Counted from the stretch's first letter, positions 45,824 through 55,989 are shown. The stretch: DNA of 64,000 nt from Geobacteraceae bacterium (GCA_013336525.1 JAAXTM010000002.1:733720-797719), one strand, 5' to 3'. Notes: generated by a model from the sequence alone, not told the origin. Translations and numbers: made by a program.

Positions 45824-46315
45824 TCATGCCTCCCTGTTAATCAATACCGCGGCGGTCTGCCTTTGTTGATAGCCGCCGGATGCGCCGTAGGTGTTGGATT
45901 GGTTGATAACCCGTGCTAATAACTCCAGTGAACTGGTTATCGACGCGGCAAACCGCTCCGCTATCTCACGGTTGATGCTGGTTAACTGCCTGACACGATC
46001 GGCAACTCTGTTGAGATCCATGTGCAGCCTGGAAACTTCCGATGCTCCTTTTTGTTTTAACCTGTCAGCCACCTCTCCCAGCGTCGCTTCGGGAGAAAGC
46101 CCTTCCCGGATAGCCGCATCAGATATCTCCTTCCGAAGGAGGGCAGAATGCGTCTCAATACTAGCAACGATACTTTCTTTCCGGCTGTTTATCTCGGCCA
46201 TGGCGTCCAGCTGTATATCCGCCAGCTCTCGTGTCTCACGGTTCAACAGATTGAGAAACTCTTCCAGCAGGTGCAATTGTGTTTCAAGGGCTGCTATTAG
46301 TGCGTGCATCGACAT
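45824..46315 (-). CDS. flgN: FlgN-type flagellar export chaperone
   Basis: This 163-residue, mostly helical protein (MSMHALIAALETQLHLLEEFLNLLNRE..., then heptad-like helices) matches FlgN, which binds FlgK and FlgL and delivers them to the export gate. FlgN is weakly conserved, so the call leans on position directly upstream of flgK and flgL and on helical content. Only 29 bp separate it from flgJ; the expected flgM is not there. Confidence 0.8.
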   Translation of the reverse strand: MSMHALIAALETQLHLLEEFLNLLNRETRELADIQLDAMAEINSRKESIVASIETHSALLRKEISDAAIREGLSPEATLGEVADRLKQKGASEVSRLHMDLNRVADRVRQLTSINREIAERFAASITSSLELLARVINQSNTYGASGGYQQRQTAAVLINREA

Positions 46316-46344
46316 GCATCCATCTCCATAACTTCTGGTTGCTG

Positions 46345-46722
46345 TTATTCCTTCGTGTCAACCGCCCGGCGAACAACGCGGCTCTCCTGCCTGATAATAT
46401 CTTTTTCTATTATTTTAGCGATTCCCAGGCCTCTCCCCTGTTTTACGGAGGCATTGGCATATTCCTGGTCCAGCATCGATCGATAAACATCTTCACCGTG
46501 ACCGCCGCCGGTTAATGTATCTTTTCCAACCGTAGCGCGCATCGACTTCATCATCATGCCAACTAACAGTCCTTCAAAATCCTGAGATACTTTTCTGGCC
46601 TGCTGCCGCTGTTTTTCGGTCAGTCCTGCTGCACCGTTTGATGACGCGCGCTGAAGCAGGCGCGCCTTGTCAGCTGAGCTTTCTGAAATATCCGGAGCGG
46701 CTGCGGTAATTTTTATATCCAT
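46345..46722 (-). CDS. flgJ: Rod-binding protein (FlgJ N-terminal domain)
   Basis: The 125-residue protein has the rod-binding core KVSQDFEGLLVGMMMKSMRATV followed by GGGHGEDVYRSMLDQEYANASVKQGRGLGIA. It lacks the C-terminal muramidase domain found in enterobacterial FlgJ, so it caps or scaffolds the rod while a separate enzyme cuts peptidoglycan. It lies between flgI and flgN. Confidence 0.9.
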   Translation of the reverse strand: MDIKITAAAPDISESSADKARLLQRASSNGAAGLTEKQRQQARKVSQDFEGLLVGMMMKSMRATVGKDTLTGGGHGEDVYRSMLDQEYANASVKQGRGLGIAKIIEKDIIRQESRVVRRAVDTKE

Positions 46723-46762
46723 AATGATCTCTTATCGGTCTGTGACAACATTCTATTAAGCG

Positions 46763-47863
46763 CTAAATGATGGAAAGCTCCGCCTGCAAAGCTCCGGCAG
46801 CCTTGACTGCCTGAAGAATACTGATCAAATCACGCGGAGTTACCCCCAGCATATTCAGCGCCCTTACCACATCACCAATACTGGCACCTTCCTGCATGAC
46901 CATCAGTCGACGACTCTCCTCTTCAACTTTCAAGTCGGTGCGCGGCACAACTTTAGTTTCACCGACCTTGCTGAGTGGAGCCGGCTGCGAAACCACCGGA
47001 GTTTCTTTTATAACCAGGGACAGGCTGCCATGAGTAACAGCCACGGTAGAAATCCGCACGTTCTCTCCCATGACAACTGTACCGGTACGTTCGTTCAACA
47101 CTACTTTAGCCTGTACATCCGGCCTGACTTCAAGCCCCTCCAGAGCCGCTACAAACTCGACTGCACGGTTCGCATAGTCAGCCGGAATCGTCAGGGTAAC
47201 CGAACCTGGGTCATTGCTGGCGGCCACAGGGCTCTTGAATTTATCATTTACGGCAGTGACAATCCGCGAGGCGGTTGTGAAATCTGCCGTATTGAGGTTT
47301 AGATTTAATGCCGACTTGCCTGTCAGTGTATTAGGCAACTCTCGCTCTACCAGCGCACCGTTGGGAACCCGCCCGGCGGTCGGATGGTTTTTCTGGGCGG
47401 TGGCGCCCTGACCGCCAAAAGCAAATGAGTTAGTCAGGACCGACCCCTGGGCCACGGCGTATACCTGATTATCACCACCTTTAAGGGGGGCCATGAGCAG
47501 TGTGCCGCCGGCAATACTCTTGGCATCTCCCAAAGATGAAACTGTAACATCCAGGCGATTGCCCTGTTTGGCAAACGGGGGTAGAGTCGCAGTGACGATA
47601 ACTGCGGCAACGTTTTTGAGCTTGATATCATTTACGGAGGTTGTGATCCCCATCCGCTCAAGCATATTCACCACGGACTGGATCTGAATCTTTGCCTGAT
47701 CGCTGTCCCCGCTGCCGTTCAATCCAACAACCAGACCGTATCCCATCAGCTGGTTGTCCCGGATGCCTTCGAACGAAGCCAGATCCTTTATACGGATAGC
47801 ATGGGCATTCACTGCCACCATAATGACGAGAGCACAAAGTATTGCAGATAACGTAGTTTTCAT
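46763..47863 (-). CDS. flgI: Flagellar P-ring protein
   Basis: FlgI forms the periplasmic P ring around the rod. The 366-residue protein has a signal peptide (cleavage after VNAHA), then IRIKDLASFEGIRDNQLMGYGLVVGLNGSGD, GGTLLMAPLKGGDNQVYAVAQGSV and the C-terminal MLGVTPRDLISILQAVKAAGAL, all diagnostic. It is flanked by flgH and flgJ in the usual order. Confidence 0.97.
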   Translation of the reverse strand: MKTTLSAILCALVIMVAVNAHAIRIKDLASFEGIRDNQLMGYGLVVGLNGSGDSDQAKIQIQSVVNMLERMGITTSVNDIKLKNVAAVIVTATLPPFAKQGNRLDVTVSSLGDAKSIAGGTLLMAPLKGGDNQVYAVAQGSVLTNSFAFGGQGATAQKNHPTAGRVPNGALVERELPNTLTGKSALNLNLNTADFTTASRIVTAVNDKFKSPVAASNDPGSVTLTIPADYANRAVEFVAALEGLEVRPDVQAKVVLNERTGTVVMGENVRISTVAVTHGSLSLVIKETPVVSQPAPLSKVGETKVVPRTDLKVEEESRRLMVMQEGASIGDVVRALNMLGVTPRDLISILQAVKAAGALQAELSII

Positions 47864-47896
47864 ATTCTTACCTTATGGAATACCGTTTGGTGTCTG

Positions 47897-48571
47897 CTAG
47901 AACGGCCATATTCTGTTAAATATGTTCATCAACCATCCAGGACTCTGATTGTCAGAGATGATGCCACGGCCGGAATAGCTGATGCGGGCATCGGCAACGT
48001 ATATTGAATTCACAGTATTATCTGGCGAGATGTCGCGGGAGCGCACTGTCCCTTCCAGTATGATAATCTGGTCCTCTTCGTTTACCTTGATATTGCGCCG
48101 CCCTTCAATATTCAGGTTGCCGTTCGGCATCACATCCACAACCCTGGCTGTGATGGTCGCCTTCAGATTTTCCTGACGTGTAGTGGATCCGGAACCCTTG
48201 AATGATGAATTTGCATTTGCTTTAATAATATTTGCCAGGTCATTGAAATTACTCTTTAAAATACTCTTTTCCAAACCCATTAAATTCGGAATGCCTGCAC
48301 CCACTGAGCTGTCTCGCGATGTACCGGTCTTGGCTTCCTTGGAAGCGCTGGCTGTTTCAGAGATAATAATCGTGATGATATCACCTCTCTGGCGAGCTTT
48401 CAGATCATCGGTTAAATTAACTGAAGATGACTGCCAGATCGAACCGTTTGAATAGTCAGCAGGTTTTGGCAGCGGGTCTTCAAGCCCGGTGGTCTTGATG
48501 TCGGTTTTTTCAACAGCACAGCCTGCCAGTAGCAGTGCCAGAATTGTTAATAACAAGAATGTCTGTTTCAT
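47897..48571 (-). CDS. flgH: Flagellar L-ring lipoprotein
   Basis: FlgH forms the outer-membrane L ring. The 224-residue protein starts MKQTFLLLTILALLLAGCAV with a clean lipobox (LAGC). Family marks are GSIWQSSSVNLTDDLKARQRGDIITIII and NIEGRRNIKVNEEDQIIILEGTVRSRDI. The start at 48571 has an AAGGGA site; the longer frame to 48625 overlaps flgA and is not used. Confidence 0.96.
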   Translation of the reverse strand: MKQTFLLLTILALLLAGCAVEKTDIKTTGLEDPLPKPADYSNGSIWQSSSVNLTDDLKARQRGDIITIIISETASASKEAKTGTSRDSSVGAGIPNLMGLEKSILKSNFNDLANIIKANANSSFKGSGSTTRQENLKATITARVVDVMPNGNLNIEGRRNIKVNEEDQIIILEGTVRSRDISPDNTVNSIYVADARISYSGRGIISDNQSPGWLMNIFNRIWPF

Positions 48572-48596
48572 TGATTTCCCTTCAACTTTCGTCTGT

Positions 48597-49310
48597 TCAA
48601 AAAGCCACCTGAACCGTGGTTGCATCGATTACTCTTGCGGGTATTTCCTTGAGCGAGGTCAGGTTTTGAACTCTGATGAGATCCCCCTCGGCACCAGAGC
48701 TGTGAGCCTTTCCGGTTACCGATATTTTCATGACGCCGTTTTCTGCGATTATTGTGACCATTTGACCGCTTTTTATCAGCGGTACCTTCTCGACCTGATC
48801 TGTTCGAACCGGTTGGTTCGCCCTAAGGGTTATACGTGCTTTTTTGCCGATTACCGCATCAAGTGTCCGGGCGGCAAGATGGGAGCTCTGTGTAATTTCG
48901 CGTCGTTGCAGAACAAGGTCTGTGGCTGTTATGCTGGTGCCATGCTCTATCTGGCGGAGTGTGACGACCATATCGGCCAACGCCTCAACCTCTATCCTTA
49001 CTGGGATATTACGAATCAACCTGTCTTTCTGGCGGGCCAGAACCATAATATTTATGTTCCCCCACCCCTCCCACTGCTGTTGGGCGACAATTTCGTACTC
49101 TACATTCCCCTCTGGCAGCTTCAACGCATCAGAGATGGTTATTCGGCGGATACGGACATCCCATCCCATGTCGGCGGTGCGGGCCGTAACAAAGGCGGTA
49201 ACAGCCTCACGAACCTCCAACTCTCTATCAACTGCGGACAGGGCCTTATAAGGATAAATTGCTGTCAAAATCAGAAACAAAATAAAAATATGTGGCAATA
49301 GACGTTTCAT
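48597..49310 (-). CDS. flgA: P-ring assembly chaperone
   Basis: FlgA helps FlgI assemble in the periplasm. The 237-residue protein has a signal segment (MKRLLPHIFILFLILTAIYP) and the SAF-type C-terminal domain with LRANQPVRTDQVEKVPLIKSGQMVTII and GAEGDLIRVQNLTSLKEIPARVID. The gene sits between flgG and flgH as in many flagellar loci. Confidence 0.92.
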   Translation of the reverse strand: MKRLLPHIFILFLILTAIYPYKALSAVDRELEVREAVTAFVTARTADMGWDVRIRRITISDALKLPEGNVEYEIVAQQQWEGWGNINIMVLARQKDRLIRNIPVRIEVEALADMVVTLRQIEHGTSITATDLVLQRREITQSSHLAARTLDAVIGKKARITLRANQPVRTDQVEKVPLIKSGQMVTIIAENGVMKISVTGKAHSSGAEGDLIRVQNLTSLKEIPARVIDATTVQVAF

Positions 49311-49329
49311 TGATTACTCAGATCCAGTT

Positions 49330-50118
49330 CTAGCGCTTCAGGTTATTTGCGGTCTGCAGCATTTCGTCCGAAGTGGTGACCGCCTTGGAGTTGATCTCGT
49401 AGGCCCGCTGGCCGACGATCATATTGACCATTTCTTCCGCCACGTTGACGTTGCTCATCTCCAGAAGCCCCTGGGCAATTGTGCCCGTACCATTTTGGCC
49501 AGGAGTGCTGGTTGTAGCTGTTCCGGATGCATCTGTGGGGAGATATATATTTTTCCCCTGGCTGGAAAGACCGGCCGGATTGGAAAAAATAGCCAGCTGT
49601 ATGTTTCCCACAGTAGTCGTGGCGCTCTGCCCGGCTACCTGAACTGAAACCGTGCCATCACTGCCAATATTTATCTTGGTTGCGGTAGTTGGTATGGTGA
49701 TTGACGGAGAAAGCGGATTACCATCAGGCGTTACAATTTGACCGGTGCTGTCACGCTTGAAAGCGCCGGCTTTAGAATAGCCGACAGTACCGTCAGGCAG
49801 TGTAATCGGGAAAAAGCCATCACCCTCGATAGCGATATCCAATTCGTTGCCGGTCTGGGTAAAATCTCCAGCCGTGAATATTTTTGTAACGGCTGCCAGG
49901 CGGCTTCCCAGCCCTATCTGGATTCCGGTCGGAACCTGGGTCGCATTGGTAGCCGGCGAACCCGTTGATTTAAGGTTCTGGTAGATCAAGTCCTGAAAAT
50001 CTGCCCGGCTCCTTTTGAAACCGGTTGTATTTACGTTTGCAAGGTTGTTGGCAACAACATCGATGCTCTTTTGTTGTCCCTGCATGCCGGATGCTGCGGT
50101 CCAGAGTGAACGAATCAT
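49330..50118 (-). CDS. flgG: Distal rod protein
   Basis: FlgG builds the distal rod. The 262-residue protein has the rod motif [24 protein letters not shown], the mid-domain [23 protein letters not shown] and the C-terminal [26 protein letters not shown]. Its length and motifs separate it from FlgF just upstream. Confidence 0.97.
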   Translation of the reverse strand: MIRSLWTAASGMQGQQKSIDVVANNLANVNTTGFKRSRADFQDLIYQNLKSTGSPATNATQVPTGIQIGLGSRLAAVTKIFTAGDFTQTGNELDIAIEGDGFFPITLPDGTVGYSKAGAFKRDSTGQIVTPDGNPLSPSITIPTTATKINIGSDGTVSVQVAGQSATTTVGNIQLAIFSNPAGLSSQGKNIYLPTDASGTATTSTPGQNGTGTIAQGLLEMSNVNVAEEMVNMIVGQRAYEINSKAVTTSDEMLQTANNLKR

Positions 50119-50150
50119 GTCAGATCTCCTTCTTTATAAGCATTCATATT

Positions 50151-50888
50151 TTAGATTTTTCCCAATTCATTGGCTGCTTTGGCTGTAATATCATCAAATC
50201 CCTTTATAACTTTTGAGCACGATTCAAAATAGCGATTGGTTTCGATCAGTTGTACCATTTCCGAAATGCTCTCCACATTTGAACCCTCTATATGTCCCTG
50301 CTGGACCTGGGCTTTGCCTGCCTGAGGAACCACCTGAGGGTCCGCTGCAATAAAGAGCGCACTGCCAATCTTGGTTAAATTATACGGTTTTCCAAAGTCA
50401 ACGACAGAAATCGCACCGACCTGCAGGCCGTCTACCGTGACGCCTCCTTTTGGATCGATTTCAACCTGGCTTCCCTGGACACGAATGGCAGTACCGCCCA
50501 CACCCTGGACCGGATAACCATCGACTGTCACAAGGGTGCCGTCTGCAGAAGTACGAAAATTACCCTGACGTGTGTAAGCGGTACCTTCCGGGGTGGTAAC
50601 AGCAAAGAAACCATCCCCATCAAGCGCCAGGTCTAGAGGATTGCTGCTCTGGCTGATCGGCCCGCTCGCATAATCGATATAGATATTTTCCTTCTGCAGT
50701 ATAGGATCGGCAGTCGAACTTTGCGGGACAGCCGGCGGATTGGTGTTGCTGGCCAGCAAGCCTTCGAATGACATTTTGTCTTTTTTATAGCCCGGGGTAT
50801 TGATGTTCGCCAGATTATTACTGATCACATCCATGCGGCGCATTGCGGCCAGACTGCCCGATACGGCTGGGTATATACCACTGTTCAT
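50151..50888 (-). CDS. flgF: Proximal rod protein
   Basis: The 245-residue protein has the rod motif VISNNLANINTPGYKKDKMSFEGLL, LALDGDGFFAVTTPEGTAYTRQGNF and the C-terminal ESISEMVQLIETNRYFESCSKVIKGFDDI. It fits FlgF. It begins 18 bp after fliA ends and leads the rod/ring part of the operon. Confidence 0.95.
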   Translation of the reverse strand: MNSGIYPAVSGSLAAMRRMDVISNNLANINTPGYKKDKMSFEGLLASNTNPPAVPQSSTADPILQKENIYIDYASGPISQSSNPLDLALDGDGFFAVTTPEGTAYTRQGNFRTSADGTLVTVDGYPVQGVGGTAIRVQGSQVEIDPKGGVTVDGLQVGAISVVDFGKPYNLTKIGSALFIAADPQVVPQAGKAQVQQGHIEGSNVESISEMVQLIETNRYFESCSKVIKGFDDITAKAANELGKI

Positions 50889-50906
50889 AACTGTTTCTCC
50901 TCTTTC

Positions 50907-51653
50907 CTAACCACGGTGCAATTTGAGTCGTGAACGGAGCCTGACCATTGCCTGGCTGATAATCTGTGAGATCCTGGATTCGGTCAGGCCAAGTGTCTCA
51001 CCGATTTCCTTGAGATTGAAATCTTCATTGTAATAGAGCGTCACAGCCAGGCGTTCTTTCTCAGGTAAAGTATCAATGGCCAGTCCGAGAGCCTCGGCCA
51101 GCTGCATTGTTATGACCTGCTGCTGCGGGTTTTTGGCTTCCGGCTCACACAGAACGTCTGCAAGGCAGAGCTGGCTGCCGTCATCCCCGTCCCAACTGTC
51201 ATCCAGGCTGATAAAGGTAAATACGTGTACATCGTCAAGCAGCTCATAATATTCATCAAGGTTTAGCTGCAGGGCGCCAGCCACCTCTTCACTTGTCGGA
51301 TGCCGACCGAGAAGGTTTTCGAGCTGCCGCAGTTCCCGCTCCAGTCGTTTGTACTTGTCCCGCATTGAGCGGCTGAGTACATCGTATGAGCGGAGCTCAT
51401 CCAGAATTGTCCCGCGGATATGCTGTTCGGCGAAGGTTTTAAAGAGCACGCCCCTGGAGGGGTCATAACGATCGGCTGCATTTATCAGGCCAATCATAGC
51501 GGAGCTCATCAGGTCCTGCTGATCAAGGTGAGTAGGGAGCTTTGCTGAAATCCTGCCAACAAGATAGCGAACCAGCGGAATATGCTCAAGTATCAGCTGC
51601 TCGCGATCAGCTGATTGACGCAGGACTGAACTGGAATCTCGCCCGTCTGACAT
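50907..51653 (-). CDS. fliA: Flagellar sigma factor (sigma-28)
   Basis: The 248-residue protein directs RNA polymerase to late flagellar promoters. It has region 2 with HIPLVRYLVGRISAKLPTHLDQQDLMSSAMIGLINAADRYDPSRGVLFKTFAEQHIRGTILDELRS pattern (seen in parts) and region 4 with NEDFNLKEIGETLGLTESRIS. The start at 51653 is set by GGAGGAAG. It is 4 bp after flhG. Its usual antagonist flgM is not found in this operon. Confidence 0.96.
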   Translation of the reverse strand: MSDGRDSSSVLRQSADREQLILEHIPLVRYLVGRISAKLPTHLDQQDLMSSAMIGLINAADRYDPSRGVLFKTFAEQHIRGTILDELRSYDVLSRSMRDKYKRLERELRQLENLLGRHPTSEEVAGALQLNLDEYYELLDDVHVFTFISLDDSWDGDDGSQLCLADVLCEPEAKNPQQQVITMQLAEALGLAIDTLPEKERLAVTLYYNEDFNLKEIGETLGLTESRISQIISQAMVRLRSRLKLHRG

Positions 51654-51657
51654 CGTT

Positions 51658-52584
51658 TTAGCTTCCTCCGGCACTATCAAGCATTTTTCGGAAAAAGAAC
51701 TGGATATTGCCTTTGACCCGCCCCTGCCGCTTGTTTTCAATAACGCGCTTGGCAAGGGTGTTAAAACATTGCGCCGCTTCGGAATCAGGGAAAAGTTCAG
51801 TGACGGCTTTTTGACGCTTGACCGCCTCAACAATCTTTTCATCCTTGACAACACATCCCAGGTAATCAAGTGAGATGTCCAGGAAACGTCCGGCAACATT
51901 AGCCAGTTTGCGAAAAACCTCAAGCGCCTCTTCACTGTCCTTGGCCATATTGACCAGAACCTTGAAATGATGCTCAGAATAGCGGGTAGCGAGAAGCTTG
52001 ATCAGGGCGTAGGCATCGGTGATTGATGTTGGCTCGGGGGTGACCACTACGAAGATTTCCTGTGCTGCAACGGTAAAATAGGTGACATTTTCCGAAATGC
52101 CGGCTTCGGTATCGACAATCAGGATGTCAAACTGCTCTTCCAGCATATCCAGCTCATCCAGCAGTTTCAGCTTTTCATGCTGCCCCAGGCTGGTTAGCTC
52201 CTGAACACCAGAACCGGCCGGGATAATTTTGATACCTGCCGGTCCATCTATCAGGATATCAATAATGCTCTTGTCGCCGTTCAGTACATGATTGAGATTA
52301 TAAACAGGCGAAAGCCCCAGCAGGACATCAAGATTGCCGAGTCCGAGGTCTGCGTCGATCAAAAGGACTTTCTTCCCTTGGGCTGAGAGTGCAATGGCCA
52401 GATTGGATACGACGTTGCTTTTGCCGACCCCCCCCTTGCCGCTGGTGACGGAGATGACCCTGATTCCCTGTTGATCGGCCAATTTGCCGGTTGAAGATAA
52501 ATCAGGCTGCTGATTCTTTTTTGCTGTGCGAGCCAACTGGCGGAGAGTATCAGCCTGGTCGCCCGTTCCTTGTACGGTGCTCAT
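51658..52584 (-). CDS. flhG: MinD-like ATPase controlling flagellar number
   Basis: FlhG (FleN/YlxH) is a deviant-Walker ParA/MinD ATPase that limits flagellar number and works with FlhF. The 308-residue protein shows VTSGKGGVGKSNVVSNLA, LLIDADLGLGNLDVLLGL and ILIVDTEAGISENV. An N-terminal polar segment with QLARTAKKNQQ could be the FlhF-activating helix. Its ATG overlaps the flhF stop (ATGA). Confidence 0.95.
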   Translation of the reverse strand: MSTVQGTGDQADTLRQLARTAKKNQQPDLSSTGKLADQQGIRVISVTSGKGGVGKSNVVSNLAIALSAQGKKVLLIDADLGLGNLDVLLGLSPVYNLNHVLNGDKSIIDILIDGPAGIKIIPAGSGVQELTSLGQHEKLKLLDELDMLEEQFDILIVDTEAGISENVTYFTVAAQEIFVVVTPEPTSITDAYALIKLLATRYSEHHFKVLVNMAKDSEEALEVFRKLANVAGRFLDISLDYLGCVVKDEKIVEAVKRQKAVTELFPDSEAAQCFNTLAKRVIENKRQGRVKGNIQFFFRKMLDSAGGS

Positions 52585-53915
52585 TCTGCCCCCTCACTAA
52601 AAATCATATCTGCCAACTTGGCCGGTGTCGCGATTTCGATATCTTCTGGTACGCGCTGGCCTGTTGTAAAATATGCAATCTGCAAATTATCCTTCATCAA
52701 TAGGTTGACCATATTTCCAAAACTTTCACACTCATCGATTTTTGTAAAAACGACCTTGCTTACCTGAAAAATTCTGAAACGGTTCAGGATCTCTTCCAGT
52801 TCTCGATCCTTAGTCGTTGCGGAGAGACAGAGGTAAACTTCCATCGGGATCTTATCCTCCAGAAAGTTCTTCATTTCATCGAGTTTCTCCTTGTCCTTGT
52901 GGCTGCGTCCGGCGGTGTCGATGAATATCAGATCGCAGGACGAATGTTTTTCGACCGCCTTTTCAAGCTCTTTTGGAGTAGAAGCAACCTCCAGCGGAAT
53001 CCCCATAATTCTGGAGTAGGTTTTTAGCTGCTCGACAGCCCCCACCCTGAAGATGTCCATAGTAATCAAAGCAACTTTGTTTCCCTTATTGAGTGCATAC
53101 ATTGCGGCCAGCTTGGCAGTTGTTGTCGTCTTGCCAACGCCGGTAGGCCCTACCAAGGCAATGATACGGGGAGAGTTCTTTTTTAGCTTAAGAGTGCCGG
53201 CAAACTTGATCAGGCGACCGAGTGTCTCGCTAAGTCGCCCCTTGACGGTCTGGTTACCGCTCTCCAGCGGCAGCGTATTGAGTGTGTCAACAATCTTTCT
53301 GATCAGTTCTGTGGAAACACCGCTGGCTGCCAACTCTCTGGCTAGAGGGGAATCGTCCGGGAGCAGGTCCGCGCCTGATTGACCCTCCAGAGTCCCTCCA
53401 TCTGAGATAGTCGGCCATTGGACATCTTTGGTGTCCCCCTCCTGACTTTTTACCAGCGTAGCCAGAAGCAGCTTTTTGATTTCCTCAAGATCAGATCGAG
53501 GAATATTTTTAAGGTTTATGCCGCTATCCAGTCTTTCAGATGCTTCAGCGCCATCAGCCGACTTCGCTTCTGCCCGCGCCTCCTCTTCACGCCTGGTAAG
53601 TGACTCCACCTTTTCGCGCAAATCTTTCAGTTCCCGCGCCAGAGGTGCCAGCATTGAGCTCTCCATCTCCTCACGTGCTGTTCGCTCGCGTGGCGGTGCC
53701 TCTCGATGAACGACAGGAGCGGCTGTCGGTGGAGCCGGTTTGCGAACCGGATCAATAGCGGCAGTAACACGGTAGACCTGCTTGCTGAAAAAGCCGAGAA
53801 AACCGCCAGTCCTCTCTTTTTTTGTCGAAAGGATCATGGCATCCGGCCCGAGTTCGGCCTTTACCATTCGCAGCGCTTCCGGCATACTTGCGGCTTGAAA
53901 TGTTTTAACCAGCAT
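52581..53915 (-). CDS. flhF: Flagellar SRP-type GTPase
   Basis: FlhF sets the pole where the flagellum forms. The 444-residue protein has an N-terminal B domain (MLVKTFQAASMPEALRMVKAELG), a long charged region with a coiled coil, and a C-terminal SRP GTPase with ALVGPTGVGKTTTTAKLAA, DIFRVGAVEQLKTY, DTAGRSHKD and TKIDECESFGN. With FlhG it points to polar flagellation. It overlaps flhA by 11 bp. Confidence 0.96.
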   Translation of the reverse strand: MLVKTFQAASMPEALRMVKAELGPDAMILSTKKERTGGFLGFFSKQVYRVTAAIDPVRKPAPPTAAPVVHREAPPRERTAREEMESSMLAPLARELKDLREKVESLTRREEEARAEAKSADGAEASERLDSGINLKNIPRSDLEEIKKLLLATLVKSQEGDTKDVQWPTISDGGTLEGQSGADLLPDDSPLARELAASGVSTELIRKIVDTLNTLPLESGNQTVKGRLSETLGRLIKFAGTLKLKKNSPRIIALVGPTGVGKTTTTAKLAAMYALNKGNKVALITMDIFRVGAVEQLKTYSRIMGIPLEVASTPKELEKAVEKHSSCDLIFIDTAGRSHKDKEKLDEMKNFLEDKIPMEVYLCLSATTKDRELEEILNRFRIFQVSKVVFTKIDECESFGNMVNLLMKDNLQIAYFTTGQRVPEDIEIATPAKLADMIFSEGAE

Positions 53916-55989
53916 TTAAACTTACCACCCCTAGTGACTGGATTTTTACATTCTGAGGTATTTCATTGTGAGACAAAACCGCCATGTGCGGTACAAAGCG
54001 TTCAATCAACTTCCGGACGTGACGCCGGATTGAAGGAGAAGCAAGAAGCAACGGCTGAGCCCCGCTTGCACCGAACCGTTCTGAAACGCTCCGAACAGAC
54101 GCGATAATCTGCTGGGCAATCGCCGGTTCTATCGCCAGATAACTCCCCTGATCAGACGGCTGGATTGCTTCGGCGATCATGTCCTCGACTTCACGGTCAA
54201 TCGTTACCAGAAAAAGAGTTTCATCTTCCAGCTTATACTGGTCAACGATAAATCTCCCCAACCCCTGCCGGACAAACTCTGTGAGCACATCCGGATCTTT
54301 GGTAAGTGAGGCATAGTCAGCCAGGCATTCCAAAATGGTGCGCATATCCCGTATCGAGACCCCTTCTTTAAGCAGGCTCTTGACCACCCGTAAAACCGTC
54401 CCGAGGTTAAGTAGATTCGGTATTAGTTCGTCCACGACTTTAGGGGCAGTGACGGCTACATTGTCCAGCAGCTGTTGCATCTCCTGCCGACCAACAAGCT
54501 CATGAGAGTAGCGTTTGATGATTTCGCTGATATGCGTTGCAACCACCGTGGTGCTGTCTACAACCGTGTAGCCGTTGATCTGGGCCTCATCGCGATCTTC
54601 GCTCCTTATCCAGACTGCCGGGAGTCCGAACACCGGTTCTTTGGTCGCCATACCGGGAAGATTGACAGTGACAGCACCGGAATCCATTGCCAGATACTGG
54701 CCGGTCAGTTCACTGCCGCCAACCCGTGCGCCACGAATCAGCAGGTTATATTCGTAAGGTTTCAGCTGCAGATTGTCGTGGATATGTATAGGAGGGACGA
54801 CGAAACCCATTTTCTGTGCGGTCTGGCGGCGAATAGAGCGGATGCGCTCCAGCAATTCGCCATTTTGAGCAGCATCAACCATCGGCACCAGGCCATAGCC
54901 TACCTCCAGTTCCAGAATATCCAGCGGCCTGATATTCGACGCCTGATCGATTGACTCTTCCCCGGCAGTTATTTCAGCAGCGGCGGTTTCTTCAATAACC
55001 TCTGCCTTTTCACGAGCCATTTTCCCGACCAGGAAAGTAACGCCTGATACCAGCAAAAAAGCAAAATGCGGCAGTCCAGGGATAAGTGCGAACAAAAACA
55101 TGACACCGGAAGCGACAAAAAAAGCCTTGGGGTAGTTGAGAAACTGTCCGGTGAGCTCCTGGCCAAAACTGTTTTCATCTGCAGAGCGGGTTACAAGTAT
55201 ACCGGCTGCGGTTGAAATAATGAGTGCGGGAATCTGGGCGACCAGGCCCTCGCCGATAGTCAGCAGCGTATAGTTGGTAAGCGCATTCATGAGTGGCATG
55301 CCCTGCTGCCACACCCCGATAATCAGGCCGCCAAAGATATTTATCAGGACGATCATGATTCCGGCGACTGCATCTCCGCGGACAAACTTGCTCGCGCCGT
55401 CCATGGAACCGTAGAAATCGGCTTCGCGAGATATCTTCATCCGTCTCCGCTTCGCTTCTTTGTCGGTCAGCAGGCCGGCGGAGAGATCTGCGTCAATCGC
55501 CATCTGTTTGCCAGGCATTGCGTCCAGTGTAAAGCGTGCAGCAACCTCGGCGACACGCCCGGCACCTTTAGTGATAACCACAAAATTGATGACCACCAGA
55601 ATCAGGAACAGTACCGCTCCGACAATGTAATTGCCGCCGACCACGAACTGCCCGAAAGCCTTGATAACGGCGCCGGCAGAGTCGGCTCCTTCACTGCCAT
55701 GCAGTAGTATAAGGCGGGTACCAGCAATATTGAGAGCCAAGCGGAAGAGGGTCGTGACCAGTAAAACCGAGGGGAAAACCGAAAAATCCAGCGGCTGTGC
55801 CGTATAAAGGCAGATCAGCAGAATTGCCAAGGCGACGGTGATATTGAAAGCCAGAAAAATATCGAGCATGAATGCTGGAAGCGGGATAATCATCAGCGCC
55901 AAGATGCCGATTAAACCCACAGCCACATAAATATCTGAGTTCTTGCGAAACCCGCTTAACTCTATTGCTTCTACGGAACCATTTGCCAT
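53905..55989 (-). CDS. flhA: Flagellar type III export gate protein
   Basis: FlhA forms the nonameric export gate ring. The 694-residue protein has eight membrane helices in its first 320 residues, the FHIPEP-type loop FTLDAMPGKQMAIDADLSAG, and a cytosolic domain with PPIHIHDNLQLKPYEYNLLIRG. It is the first gene of the 13-gene minus-strand operon. Upstream, 55990-56241 holds no gene; no convincing sigma-54 promoter was found there. flhB is not adjacent. Confidence 0.97.
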   Translation of the reverse strand: MANGSVEAIELSGFRKNSDIYVAVGLIGILALMIIPLPAFMLDIFLAFNITVALAILLICLYTAQPLDFSVFPSVLLVTTLFRLALNIAGTRLILLHGSEGADSAGAVIKAFGQFVVGGNYIVGAVLFLILVVINFVVITKGAGRVAEVAARFTLDAMPGKQMAIDADLSAGLLTDKEAKRRRMKISREADFYGSMDGASKFVRGDAVAGIMIVLINIFGGLIIGVWQQGMPLMNALTNYTLLTIGEGLVAQIPALIISTAAGILVTRSADENSFGQELTGQFLNYPKAFFVASGVMFLFALIPGLPHFAFLLVSGVTFLVGKMAREKAEVIEETAAAEITAGEESIDQASNIRPLDILELEVGYGLVPMVDAAQNGELLERIRSIRRQTAQKMGFVVPPIHIHDNLQLKPYEYNLLIRGARVGGSELTGQYLAMDSGAVTVNLPGMATKEPVFGLPAVWIRSEDRDEAQINGYTVVDSTTVVATHISEIIKRYSHELVGRQEMQQLLDNVAVTAPKVVDELIPNLLNLGTVLRVVKSLLKEGVSIRDMRTILECLADYASLTKDPDVLTEFVRQGLGRFIVDQYKLEDETLFLVTIDREVEDMIAEAIQPSDQGSYLAIEPAIAQQIIASVRSVSERFGASGAQPLLLASPSIRRHVRKLIERFVPHMAVLSHNEIPQNVKIQSLGVVSLNAG

